Shown piece by piece: positions 42,446 to 55,802 of a stretch of 64,000 nt of DNA (position 1 is its first letter; each line of letters starts with the position of its first letter). The stretch is from Clitoria ternatea (Eukaryota; Streptophyta; Magnoliopsida; Fabales; Fabaceae). The stretch is from assembly GCA_037962975.1 (NCBI GenBank), contig CM075669.1, forward strand, positions 85,728,001 through 85,792,000. The letters are read 5' to 3'. A model generated the notes under the pieces. It worked only from the letters and a program-made list of their open reading frames with translations, was not told the origin of the DNA and searched no databases. The position numbers and the translations under genes are program-made.

Positions 42446-45400
42446 TGACAGCATCCCTGTTGCATAATGTAGAATTTTCACATTTTTCCAACTTCCAAAC
42501 ACCGTAACTTTCCCATACCAAATCCAACGGCCACCAAACTTTAACACCAACTAAAATACATCATTTATGACGTGTATCTACTGGCCACTCTTAAAAATTC
42601 CTAAAAATGAGAGACTTATGCGCATCAACGCATTTAGTCCATTTTAAGGTATTTTTGTGTAACTCAAGGGTCAATTCTCAATGGAATTGGCCCATTCTAG
42701 TTTCTACAAATCACAAACCATATATTTAAGCTATTAGAACCATTACATACCATCCAAATCTCATAAAACTCATTTTAACCTTATTGGTTCCTCAATTGTA
42801 CATAAATGTCATATACACAACTTCACAATTTGATCAATCCATTTATCAACATACACATCAATGCCATCAATTGGCTGTGAAACTTCATAATCAACATTCA
42901 TTCATCAATATAGCAAGGAAAATCATTGTATCATAGTTAGCATCAACTATTGTTAAGGTCACTACCAAAATTAGCCTTTCAAAACATACAAGGCCTAATT
43001 TTCCAAAGTGACTCTCAAAATAAATGCCTAAACATCATTCAATATTCAAGAAACAAAAAAGGCATATACACATATCAAGGGTTTTACAAAAGAATGTCGG
43101 CCACGGCTCATAGACCTTCCTTCCATATTTACCTCAACCATGCTCAACCTCCAAAAAGAGTAGGATATCCCATATACCTACATTAATCTTTAAAAATGGC
43201 AACTAGGAGGTGAGTAACATATACCAAATAAATCAAAATCATACATTATGATGATACATATACATATGTGCACAACATATATTTCTCCAAGAGCATCACA
43301 AGCTCCATTCACATTCAAACCATTTTACTTCAACATAGGACATATACCAAACAACACATACACAACATATGTATCAAAATCATTGGCATTCTCAACAAAA
43401 GCCATCACATACTCAATGTCAGTACCATAATTTCTTTCCTCTTTTTCTATCAATCATCCATCGCCACCACGGGCTACCAAACTTGGTATATCTCTGACTA
43501 TATGCAAATGCTCTTATGGCTAATGCATATGCACAACGGAATCAATAACAATTGCGGATCCAACTGTGAAAAACAACATCATATCAAATATGGGTCAAGC
43601 ATAGGTGTGCTACTATGCCTCTACTGCAGTAGTAAATGTGTACACTTATATCTCGAATCATGCATGCATAACATCACTTTTTTACTGGTACCAAACCGCT
43701 ATCGCCCATATGTAGCACTAGTCACCCGTGACTTGCAGATTCATAACATGGCCTCACTTGCCAAAAGTGCTACGAGCCTCTCCCAAACACACATCGAGAG
43801 AGTCATGCCCCATAGGGACACCAAGGTCACTCGCTCACCATAGAGCCGCCCACCTACTGGGCCCGCCACATAGGGGGCCTCATCACCAAACTACGGGCAG
43901 CTTCGTGATTCCCAAAATCACTAGGGAACAAACACATAATTTTACCCATTCACTGGGTCACTCTCCCACTAGACCCGCCTATTGGAACCCCTAACATTCC
44001 ACATATACAGCGAATGATATGTCATAGATGCAAATGCCAATCAATGCATTTCTTACACTATGCATCCTAAATGTCACTCCATAATCAACAATTCACCACC
44101 AACATTTAGTGGAACTCTACATACTCATCATTCTTAATCCTTACCAATTATCATTGGATTTTATTCACATCAATAGTTAGTGGCAATCACATATTATTAA
44201 ACCATATATCATGGGATGTTTATTATCATTGCAAATAACTCAATCATAGTGTCAAGGCCATTCACAACAAATCTCATCATCATAAGTCCAATGCAATATC
44301 ATAATCATCATCCCAACAACACATGCCACATAACACCATTCATTCTAAATGCATTTCAATCATAAAATCATCAAATCATTCATCCAAGCCAAATTAGCAT
44401 AACACAATCATCATATGCACACATCACTAATGGATGAAATCATGCATTTAGAAATGTTACCCCCTCTTACCTCAAGAGAAGTAGAAATCAAAGCGGTCTG
44501 AAGGTCCCGCCTCGTCGATGGGGTTGTTTCCTACATTACACAATATACCATACAATAAATTTTCATTCAAACTACCAAGATTCAAGTGCTCATATTTAGT
44601 TACTTGGTGTTTATGTCATTTTAGATTTCTAACCTCTTTCATTTCATTTGATCCATCACAACCACCAAGGGTTTGGTGCTCATAATTATTCATTGTGCAT
44701 TTAAAGACCACACCCACCTAGGGATTCTATATTAATGGTTTCCAACCACCATTATTGATCATCCAACCTCATTATTGGTCATTCACCATCAATGTTACCA
44801 TCTCACATCATTAAATACATTTCCCCAATATCATTAAACACTTATCCACTCATATTTCATATTCCCCCCAAATCTTAGGGTTAAGGTTTCTTCAAAATCC
44901 AACAACCATCATCAATGTTCATCTTCTTCCACCATATTAAATGCCAATTTCGTGTACCTCTAGATACCCACTTATAATTCACATTAAAAGCACCCCACCT
45001 TAGGGTTTCACATCATAAATGCCTCCCATTAATGACCCATATGCATTAAACTCTCTCCCAACAACCATTACTCAAAACCTAAGGCTAGAGCTTAAGAAAA
45101 GTGATAAGGAAACCTTACCTCTAGCCAAAGGAAGTGAGCTCTAAGAATGGGAGAGAGGGAAAACAAAAATTGCAAGAGGGAGAGGGAGAATATCAAACCA
45201 CCATTATCATCCCCTCCAAGCTTGAAGCAAACAAAAATGGAAGGAAAAGAAAGCGCACAAGACACTTGGGTTTTGGAGGTGGAAGAAGAAGAAGGTGAGT
45301 GAGAATGAAGGAGAAGAGAAAGAGTGAACTTTACTAAGGGGGAGGAAGCCAACATGAATGAGAAGGGGAAAAGAGAGTTTTAGAGTTTTAATTTAAACCC

Positions 45401-45727
45401 CTCACTTAACTTCTCTGTTTTAAATCAACAAGATCTCTGTTTGGGCTCAATACTTATTCTAAAAATTATTCTGAACATATATTCGGATCTCCAATAATAT
45501 TCTTAATAGCCCTGACCAGCAGTACCTCAATTAGAGATACTTGATCTGACACTCATATTTTAATCGGGTATTATTTTCAGCTATATAAGCCACAATAAAT
45601 TATGAATAATCATAAAAATTCCAAATTTAATCGTTTTAACATTTTTAGGATATTTATTAATTCATGTGTAATTATTTAATATTTATTCCTTCATATTTAA
45701 TCATTTATGAAAAATTGGGTTGTTGCA

Positions 45728-45800
45728 CCTCAAGCTTGTTCCCTAGCGGTGATATAAAATTCTTAGTGGTTGTCTTACTGTTAATTGGGCCAATCTTAAT
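45728..45800 (-). pseudogene. HD-Zip fragment, continuation of the homeodomain
   Basis: Reading on the minus strand, this stretch gives a peptide ending GNKLE, which runs directly into RKVGLAKALG at 31522 once the solo LTR and one CCTCA copy are removed. GNKLEPERK is the usual HD-Zip I sequence at this point, and here PE is replaced by V and a stop. Farther upstream the match (KNF and surrounding) fades by about 45800. Confidence 0.65.
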
Positions 45801-47146
45801 AGTTTAGAACTTGTATATACAAAATAAAACCTAAGTGTAAAGGGGATGAAGAAAAAAGGAAAAAAAGCTATGAAACAGAATGAAATGAAAAAATGCATAG
45901 ATTAAAATTTATTTCATATCTATCTCCTTAGATGTATTATTTTTAATAAAGTTAATTTGAATTAAAAATTTAATAATGAGCTAAATATATATTGTATATC
46001 ATAGAATTTGTATTTAAGTATCTTTAACCTATTTTCTAGATTAAAAATAATCTAAATTAAAAGTAAACTTTAGTTAATAATAATTTATAAAATTTTGTGT
46101 ATTGTTATTGAATAATATAAATAAAGATTAAAGAGTATATAAAGAATAAAGATAAAAGATAAAAAAGAGAAAACATAGAAAAGATGTGTTATTTCATTCA
46201 TATAAGGGGTATTTATACAAGTAAAAAGAGTTCTCATGCTTGGCCAATGCTCAATCATCAAACAATGGATGAAAAGATCTTATACTCGCATTCTTGTTGA
46301 TAATAATATTAAACATTAATGCTTACATACACTTGTGTCAATTTCACATGTATGTGTTTGATACTTTTGTCCTTGGATACCTCATCTTTACTTTACAATA
46401 TAGATTTTATTATGCTTGTCTTAGTTATACATATATAATTTATTGTTCTTACTTGAACATATTATTTAAACATGAATTGAAAAAAAAAGTAATTCCATAG
46501 TAGTTTTAATCTAGGTATCCCCTTAAACAATATTGAACTATACTGGGTTGTTTTCTGTATGTAACAGGTCACATAGAAAATTTTGAAATGTCTAGTTTAT
46601 AGGGAAGACTCTGCTGAAATTTCAGTAGGTTCCTCGTGTCATTAGACCATGTATGTATCCAATAGGTTCCCGTTCAAGACTCAACATAACAGGTTGATAC
46701 ACCGTGTTATGTTAGATCTTGAATTGTCCCGGTTGGACAGTTTAGGATGAATCTGTAACCAGTAGGGTGTAACCCATACATATTGGTGTTTATGTGAAAC
46801 TTGTGTTGTTGATGTGTAATTGGAATTCCGGTTTTTGTATTTCATGTTGTCTTCGGATGCATGTCTACGTGGGGTGTTTCAACCCGCACATACCTCTGTA
46901 CTCAGGGACCAATGCGAAATGTTGTCAAAATTTTGATTGAACATCAACATACAAACTTCACGCAAACATGTAAATAGGTTACAGATGATTGTATTTTCAT
47001 TCTGAATGGGATAGGGCCCTACCTACTTACAACATAAAAGAGATAGAGAGTGATTTACGAACGATAGTTAAGTTTTGTTTAATTAAACTAACCAATCCGA
47101 TTGTCGTTAGATATCGTGAATGGAGGTTCCGGCACATTGGCGATAG
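45801..47146. other. CACTA interior, AT-rich, no gene
   Basis: No coding sequence recognised. A phrase near 46585 (AATGTCTAGTTTATAGGGAA) recurs in variant form near 49286, so it is an internal repeat of the transposon. Confidence 0.5.
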
Positions 47147-48605
47147 ATGTACAACCAGTTAGGTCGTAATCGACGAGTCACTGAAGAGTTTTTGATGGGG
47201 TTGTGTGAGTTCATTCCATTCACTACGGCCAATACCCCTGAGTTTGAAGCAACCCAGAAGACCCATTGTCCTTGCTCTAAGTACGGATGCATGAATTTTG
47301 AATATGCAGATGACGTCACGTCACTAGATTCCTACGTTCTTTAAAAGACAAGGTGTCAAACAAGGCATGCGTTGAGGCATCGATTTGTGAGGCATACTTA
47401 GTGGAAGAGATAACCACGTTTGCTTTATTCTATTTTCCGGTGGAGATAGAAACAAGAATGACTAGAATCCCCTGTAACCTTGCAGTGGCACCAAACCCTG
47501 GTGTGGATGAACAAACCTCAATATTTAACTATCCTGGTCGTCCTAGGGTCAAGGTCATAGAATGTTACATTGATGACTAACATCAAAAAATGGCCCACTT
47601 GTACATTCTTTTAAACTGCAAGGAAGTTGAACCATATCTCGAGTAAGTCACCTACTTTTATATTTTTCCAATTTGAACATAGAATTTTCATGTAGTTAAA
47701 CTATTGTTCTTTAAATAGTATATATGCATATATACTTAGACAAAAGAAAAATGATATAACTGACGACCAAATCCGCAGTGAGGTATCATCCAAGTTCATT
47801 GATTAGTTTGCACAACACGTAAGGCTCGTACACTTCATGTTTTTTAAGTTGTATAGTTATGTACATTCTAACATTATTGTATGTTATGCTTTGAATATAT
47901 TCAAGATCCAAACAACTAAATTAAAGACCGTTTACTCCAAGATTTTTTTGGGGGGCCTGTGAAAACTGTTAAAAAATGGCCAATTTACTATGTAAACAAC
48001 TATAAGTTTAACATTTTCAATGGAGTAAAGGAATGCAAACACATAACTTCAGGGTTTGTGTTAAAGGCACAATTAGACATTTAAATGAGGACTTCTACAG
48101 TGTGTTAAAAGAGATTATTCAAGTTTTTTTCTATGGGTAAGTTAAAAGAGATTTAGTTTTATTCAACTGTGATTGGTACGACAACACAATCGGAGTGGGT
48201 ACAAAAGTCGACAACCATTATGGCTTAGTTGAGGTGAAAAGAAGCAGTAGATATAAAGGGTTTGATTCCTTCATCTTTGCCCAGTAGGTTTATTACACAG
48301 AATTCCCTTAAGGGCACCGGGACTGGTATGTAGTCATCAAAGCCAAGGCTCGTAGTCAGATCACTGATAACGTCTTTGATGAGGTTGAAAATGCTTATCA
48401 GCTAGCTCCAAGCGACATCCACAGCAATCATTCAGTGTTGAATATTGATCGAGTCATATTGGATGAGACACTTGTGCGTTCAGGTAGTGAACACATTGAC
48501 ACACAAACTGTGTTGTTATTGAAATGGTCCAAGGCCAATTTGGATAACGATAACATGTCTGAAACTAATTTCGAGAGTCATACTGACACCGAAAGGGACT
48601 TCTAA
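47147..48605 (+). pseudogene. CACTA TNP2-type transposase remnant lacking the catalytic domain
   Basis: The first frame (47147-47344) begins MYNQLGRNRRV and ends with CPCSKYGC, the transposase-associated N-terminal domain of TNP2 proteins. The next (47353-47580, another frame) matches the DUF4218 region (EAYLVEEITTF, NYPGRPRVK), and after a stop the phrase HLYILLNCKEVEPYLE. From 47940 to 48605, with several stops, the DUF4216 region follows: KKWPIYYVNNYKFN, CDWYDNTIGVGTKVDNHYG, DWYVVIKAKARS and a tail ending at TAA 48605. The large Transposase_21 catalytic segment that normally lies between the first and second parts is missing. The gene is broken by deletion, frameshifts and nonsense codons. 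Confidence 0.8.
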
Positions 48606-48654
48606 ACTAAAACAAACATAAAGTATATGGTTGTATATAAATATATGCACACAT

Positions 48655-48675
48655 ATATATATATATATATATGTT
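48655..48675. repeat. (AT)n microsatellite
   Basis: A short pure run of TA dinucleotides. Confidence 0.8.
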
Positions 48676-48716
48676 ATTGTAGAGATTGATTAATGCTTAC
48701 ATTGTTTCATTGACAG

Positions 48717-50577
48717 ATGACTGGACGTAGAGGACACTTTGGTCAGGGTGGTGGTAGACACTCCCCGGTTATATGGATGGGTACCCCTAGCACACAGAGG
48801 GAGACCACACCGACAAAGGACACTCCATACAGGACACCCACACCAACCATTACCCAGAGGTGTTACAACCTCAACAATGGGAGGAGCAGATCAGGGAGGC
48901 GACCTCTTCATCCACATATGACCTCTTTCCCACTCTGGTTCCATTATGGACCCAGACGAGTAAGTATTACTATATTTCCTCAAGTTTACATCTTTTTGTA
49001 CTAGTGTGTGTGCTAATAACATAACTATTGCAATTATTAAGATTAATATGATTAATGTTTGTTAATGGAGAGCAAAGCTCACTAGGAACTGTTGTGTATT
49101 TTGTATACTTATGTTATCTGTAACTTTGAGATTGATTTGATTGTTGTTTGTTAGTGGAGAGCAAAGCTCACTAGGTACTGGTATGTGTACTAATAATATA
49201 ACTATTGCATTTCTGTTGATGTTTGTTTACATTGAACTCTGGAAAGTTTTCTGTGTGTAATAGGGTATTTAAAAAAAATTAGAAATGTCCGATTTATAGG
49301 GGAGACTCTACCAAAATTTTAGTGGACTCCCAATGTTTATGTTTGTTTGATTCATTTGATTTTGTTGGTTAATTGTTTAATTGTTTGAACTACCATTATG
49401 TTGATAGTACTCACACTACGGAGGTGATTACTAGGGTTCTGAAGGCCCAGTGGGATGGTTCTTACATCTCTTGAAGAGATGCTGGTAAAACTGTCCAAGA
49501 TAAATGGTTTGACACTTTCTCGGTGAGTTTAGCACAACTCTTCTAATTTCATGTAACTTTTATTCTTGTGTACACTTCTTACCTTTTTAATTTGGAATTG
49601 CATTTTAATTTATAGCGTGACTTTCGATGGGAGGAGGGCATGACTGATGAGATTAGGAGGATCTTTACCGTAAAGACCTCCAAAATCATCATGACCCTTT
49701 GGAAGGTGAGGGCGAAGACAGAGCGCCCTCGCTGGATCCCTAAGCCCCACTGCGAAGGCATACTGTAGAAGTGGGGAGGTGTCTTGTTCCAACAAGCCAG
49801 TGCTTAGAACAAGGCAAACATGCAGGTTGATGTTGGAGCCTCCATCTACACTGGAGGATCCATTTCAGTGGTAGAGCACAAAAAAAGATTTGTAAATACA
49901 TTTTCTTAAATATGTTTATTAATATATTGACTTGAAAACTTTTTCCTAATAATTTTAATATGTTGTGAATTACAGGAGTAGAAGGAGCATCATGAGCCTT
50001 CCTTATTAGAGGTGATGCAAATCACCAAGAAGAACAAGGCTAGTCACTAGGTTAATCAGAAGACCACGAAGATGGTGGTACTTTATTTAAACTTACAAAT
50101 ATTTTTAAATTTTTTTTATAGGTTTGGGGTTTACTAACTTATTTGACTTTTCTAAACATATGAAGGAGATGTACCAGGCCATGAGGGCCTAGAAGGAGGC
50201 TGAGCTGGCCTCTCAGACTCCTGATGGGGAGGCACTCCCCACCCTTTCTTCTACTGACGACAACGCCATCTATTTAGAGGCTGTCAGGGTGTCAACAAGA
50301 AGGGGGTGTTTGGCCTCGATGGGGTTGGGACCCAAATAGCCAGGACTAGGAAGGCCCTCATCTCTTCCTCTAAATTGCCAGCAAATGTTGTTTAGATTAT
50401 TCAAAACCTGAACAACGAGCTCGTAGAAGAGCGTAGACAGAGACAGCTGGTGGAGAAGCGAGCTGAGCGGGATCGAGAGGACACTCGCAGGCTGATGGCT
50501 CAACAGGAGGGGCTGATGGCTCAGCAAAAGGCTCTGATTTGCCGGTTGATACAGCCTTTACCATCTCCACCTAACGA
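48717..50577 (+). pseudogene. CACTA Transposase_24-type gene, broken and split by solo LTRs
   Basis: Starts MTGRRGHFGQGGG at 48717 (95-codon frame, with a possible donor GTAAGT near 48960). Later pieces near 49410-49510 and 49615-49900 (KAQWDGSYIS, RWEEGMTDEIRRIF, WIPKPHCEG) match the Transposase_24 domain of plant CACTA elements. The section at 50160-50570 is a Glu/Arg-rich coiled coil with many stops. The frame is cut at 50577 by a solo LTR. It resumes for 50 bp at 55753-55802, is cut by a second solo LTR, and ends at a TAA at 57352-57354; joined, the tail reads Pro/Ser/Thr-rich. An intron segment with GGAGAGCAAAGCTCACTAGG is duplicated (49065 and 49156). Confidence 0.7.
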
Positions 50578-53500
50578 TATAACACCCCTAATTTTCTGTA
50601 CTCGAATCCCGATGTGATCGACATAATTAATAAAAATTGCGAATAAATTTTTCGCGTTTGAAAATATTTCTAAGACATCACCATGACCACATCATGACCC
50701 AAATCACAGAAAAACCAGAGAGTAAGATTATAAAACCTGAAGCTGGATCGATAAATAAATTGCCCATAACGGTATACGAAAATAATAGAGTTTACAGCGG
50801 AAGAAAAATGTGTATACCGGGCACACGCCTAGTCCCATATATGACGATATGAGAAAAGGCTCGACAAAACACGCAATGGCATATTGTAAGCCTATTAGAC
50901 ATCCATCATCATTTTACATAATGATATAAGCATGCAATGCCTAAGATATAATTACATATACATAAATATATTCATCTACATTCGGGGATCTTCTCCCGAC
51001 TATCACAACCATCAATTCACATCATTCAATTTCAATCCTTCTAATACACATCAAATCATCTCTTACATTCTATATATATATATCATTCATCAATTCAATT
51101 GAGTAACTTATACATACTCAAAATCTCTAAATCATCTATACAATCATATACAATTTATTCATTACACAAGAATCCATAAATGATGCCGGCCAAGGCACTT
51201 CCATTACCACTATTTACCTTCACCCAAGCTTTAATTGAAATCCGAACTCATCCCATGGTAACCTGCATCACAATGCTAAAAAAGAGACCACATGGGAGAG
51301 TGAGTTATACATTCAAAATGACGAATAATATATATATTGTGATCATGTGTATATGCATACAACGTCATGTGTGCTCTGCTATCAAAATATTAAATTATCA
51401 TTCATTCATTACCTCATTATCACAATAGGCATACAAGATTCATGAATCGCAATTCATATCATAAATAAGCACAAGCACATACATAATCATATACACAATC
51501 ACCAGCCACTTATCAACAAGGGCATTCATATTCATTATCATCATTAATCGTAAACAGTCACGCCCTTCATCACATTGGGCCGTAAATACAGATCGTCATA
51601 TTCACATCATTTCGTTTATTCATATATTCTCTTACTTTTATGTGGTCTTCCATTATATTAACTTCTCATCTCATCAACACCAATACCATCATCTCAATCA
51701 TCATCAATCATCATCATATTCTGGCATATCTCCATGCTATATGCAAATGCTCTTATGACTAATGCATATGCACAATGGAATAATCAACAACAAATACGGA
51801 TCCGACTGTGGGAATAAACACCAAGTTGTGGGTCAAGCATAGGTGTGCTACTATGCCCCTACTGCAGTAGTAAAATGTGTACACATATCTCAAAGCATGC
51901 ATGCATCTCGACAACATCTTTTACTGGTACCAAACCGCTATCGCCCATCTGTAGCACTAGTCACCCCGTGACTTGCGGATTAACATCGTGGCCTCAACTA
52001 CCACAAGTGCTACGGGCCCCTCCTGAACACACATCGAGAGAGCCGAGTCCCGTCGGACACCGAGGTAAACTCGCTCACCATAGAGCCGCCCGCCCACTGG
52101 GCCCGCCACATAGGGTGCCTCGTCACCAAACTATGGACAGCTTCATGACTCACACACCGAGTCAGAGGGGAAATCAACAATACGCTCGTGCACTGAGCCG
52201 CCCTCCCACTGGGCCTGCCTAGTGGAACCCCCTAATATTCCACATAGACAGCGATGATATGCCATGGATGTAATGCAAATGCAAATCAAATGCATCCTCA
52301 CTCTGTGCATCCTAAATGCCACTCATCAAACATCATCATCATCATCATCACAATCACCAACACCACCATACACCTTAGTGGGTTTCAACCTTGGTTTCAT
52401 AATTATTATTTTCAAGTTTTAATGTGGCATTTCCATCTCAACATATTTTCGCATATATTTCACATCATACACGCAAGTCAATACTTGTAAACAGCCACTA
52501 TGGCATTTCAACATCACATATTATTCATCAATATTACCACACTTCATTTAGTGGATTTTCATCTCATCATTCATAACAATCCACACATGGATATCAAAGG
52601 GCATAGCAATCATCATAATATTAATCCACACACGTGGCAACAAGGTGTTACGAATTACATATACATATATAGCAACCATAATTGCCTCACACACATGCAA
52701 GTCAATTACTTGCACCCATCACAAGAATATCATAATAATTCTCAATAATTATCAAATTGTCATTTCAATTAATTCAATACATATACATGGCAAGGCAAGC
52801 ATGAGTATAGAACACATACAATAATCACCATCAAACTACTCATGCAATTTGAATATATAACTCCTCTCCTACCTCAAGGGAAGAGCCAAAACGATTCCAA
52901 TGCTCCGAATGCTCCATCACATCACCCGGAATATGATCTACATAATATACATATGCATTCATACAATTAATAAGCCATCTCAAGGCATTCCTCATAATTC
53001 TTAAACATTTGCTAGCTTATCATAAAGCCCAACATCAAGTCCTAGACTTGGTAAACACCAAGCTATGTAATTGTATTAGGCTTTGGGAATTTCTTTCCCA
53101 AAGCCAAGATCCTCTAGATCTTAAAGGCTAACTACACCCCACATCATCATTATCTCATCCGTTCGTTATTACACAATGTGTGTCATATAACCACATCATT
53201 TATTTTCTTTTTCATGATTCATAATATATCATAGTGGTGAGGCATACATGTTTCCATAACATAGCATAGGTATACACATACCTTGCCATGGCCTTAAGCC
53301 ATTCCCCAATCACCACTAAAATAAACCACACATATACCCTTAGTGAATTCGCTTGTTTTTACATACTAAAGGGGTTTTGGGCAATAATGAGGCCATGATA
53401 AATTCCAGCATTAAGACATGAGGTAAGCTTACTTTTAGTCTTAAAAATAGTGAACATGTCACAGATATCACCTATTAGTCCCAATTTGACAACCATAAAA

Positions 53501-55752
53501 AGTTGGGTTCAAAACCCCCTTAAATATGAGTTTTACACTGCAGTAGGTTTGGTATTTTAGGCCTCATGAGAGTTAGAAAACTCCAATTAAAGTGAGACCA
53601 ATTCTCACACCTCCGTAACATAATTATCTACAACTTTCGTGAAGAACTCGGAGGCCAAAAATGTCATTAAGATCCCCAAACGGCCCAAAAACAGCAAAGA
53701 ACGCTTATCGGGCAATCCTGTCGTAGCTAATCGATTAGGCCAAGCACCTAATCGATTACAAATGACTCAGAAGGCCTGTAATCGATTATGAATACCTTTG
53801 TAATCGATTACACATGAAACAGAATGCCTGTAATCGATTAGTAACACCTTTGTAATCGATTACGAATACCAGAATGCATAAATTATGCAGAAAATACATA
53901 ATTTTGGAACTTCTAACCCCCCTAACTTTTGCATATCAACTCCAAATGCTACCAAATTTTAACCACAACAAATACACATCATTTGTGACGCGTGGCCACT
54001 GGCCTCACTCAAAAATTCTTAAAAATGAGGGAGTTATGCACATAAATGCATTTTACCCATTTTGAGGCGCTTTTGTGCAACTCAAGGACCTATTCTCATT
54101 GGAATTGACCCATTCCAATTCCTACAAGTCATAAACAATGTATATGGGCTATTGGAACTATCACACAATATCAAAATCGCATAACACTCAATTTGACTCT
54201 ATGAGTTCCTCGATTATACATTATCCTTCAAAACTTATCACCAAATACCATCACAATGGCTATCACATTCAATGCCAAACATCCACATAAATTCCCATTT
54301 CACAAAACATATACTTCATCCCCACAAGGATGGTTCATTTGAATGTACATATTTCAACCTCTCATGGGTTTTTCATCATCATATATACACATATATTATC
54401 ATCAATAACCAACAATTTGTCATACACGTCATTTCACTATAAACATGGCTTAATTATTCATCAACTCAAGTATCCATTATCAATGGTTTTTGACTGTTAT
54501 TATCACATTAACAACATCTCATACTCATTCTTAACCCAACACCTCAAATCACCATTCCTACATACAAGTATATATCATCTTACACAACCTCATGAACATA
54601 GTTCAAAATATCATCAACCTCATTAATCAATCCCAATGATTCTAAAGATTCATTCCCTTCATATAAATCATTCTAAGGCATCAAAAATCATCAAAATCAT
54701 CTATTTAGTCAAAATCCCAAATCACTACACTTAGGGTTTTTCATCAAAACTCAATAACCATTTTTAATAACCATCAATCTCCATCATTAACAACACCCAC
54801 ACATACATTATTGTGGGTTTTCACTAAAAATCATCTTTCAAGGCATTATTATTCATTTCCCCTAAATCCTAGGGTTAGGGTTTCATTAAAATCAAGCAAC
54901 CACCACTAACAACCATCATCTTCTATCTCTAATCTTGCAATTTTCGTATACCCCTTCACACCCATCCAAAAACACATATAAATCACACCTCACCTTAGGG
55001 TTTTACAAAAAAAAATGGCTTCTAATCCATAACCCATTCATAAGGCACTCTCCTAACCAAATAGAAACCAAAACCTAGGGCCAAAAACATCAAAAGAGTA
55101 GAGAAATTTACCTCAATCTCCAAGCTATCCCAAGCCCTAGCATGTACACGAAAATGGAGGGAGAAATAGAGAGCTTCCAAGCATTTGAATCATCTCCAAA
55201 ATGAAGAAGAAGAAGCATGGTTGGTTGGGTATGGAAGGAGACTCACAAAAATGGTGAGCTTTATAGAAGAAGAGAAGAAAAGAGAGGGTTTGTGTAGAGG
55301 AGAAGAGAAGTAACGAAAATGAGGGAGAGAGGAGGAGAAGCAATGTGTTTTCTAAAATGAGAAAAGAGAGCTACGGGAATAAGAAGGGGAAAAAGGGATT
55401 TTTGATTTTAAGTTTAATCCCCTTATTAAAATTTCATCGTTTTATAACTTACAGGTTCTCCGTTCGGGCTTAATACTAAATCTAAAAATTATTCCAAAGA
55501 CATATTCGGATTCCCAATAATATTCTTAACAGCCCTGACCAATGGCATCTCAATCGAAGATACTTGGTCCGACACCCATATTCTAACCGGGTATAATTTT
55601 AACTCTTAAAGTCCCAATAAGTCATAAATAATTCTCATAAACCTCAATTTAATCATTCCAATATTTTTTTTAGGACACAGTTCCACTCATATACAATTAT
55701 TTATTATTCATTCCCATCAATTACTCATTTTTATAAAATTCGGGATGTTACA
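50578..55752 (-). mobile_element. Solo LTR of TGTAACA-type gypsy family, 5175 bp
   Basis: Runs from TATAACACCCC to GGGATGTTACA in minus orientation, with AACGA at 50573-50577 and 55753-55757. Both ends match, in reverse, the ends of the 1543-bp LTR at 55803-57345. The middle is much longer and is collinear in blocks with the solo LTR at 31523-45727. A TATAAAAC site on the minus strand near 55446 could be its promoter. It has no coding domains; the ORFs of 60-125 codons inside are not conserved genes. It interrupts the Transposase_24-type gene. Confidence 0.85.
53727..53860. repeat. Three pairs of TAATCGATTA words in the solo LTR
   Basis: Six copies occur as three pairs with start-to-start distances of 21, 22 and 22 bp. 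The block lies about 1.6 kb downstream of the LTR's TATA site in its own sense, unlike the copia arrays, which lie upstream. Confidence 0.85.
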
Positions 55753-55802
55753 AACGACACAGCCTCTACTTCCCGGCTAGACCCACTACCCCAGGATCCC
55801 CC

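Larger units (their letters stand above)
31523..45727 (-). mobile_element. Solo LTR of TGTAACA-type gypsy family, about 4 kb, interrupted by a copia element
   Basis: Minus-orientation LTR from TGTAAGG at 31523 to TTGTTGCA at 45727, flanked by CCTCA at 31518-31522 and 45728-45732. Its left 376 bp resemble the reversed 3' end of the LTR at 55803-57345 (the ATTAATTA...TTTTTTTCG region). Its right part is collinear with 53900-55752. The copia element 31899-42112 splits it. Removing both duplications rejoins the HD-Zip homeodomain in frame, which supports the boundaries. No internal domain of the parent element is present, so it is a solo LTR. Confidence 0.8.
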
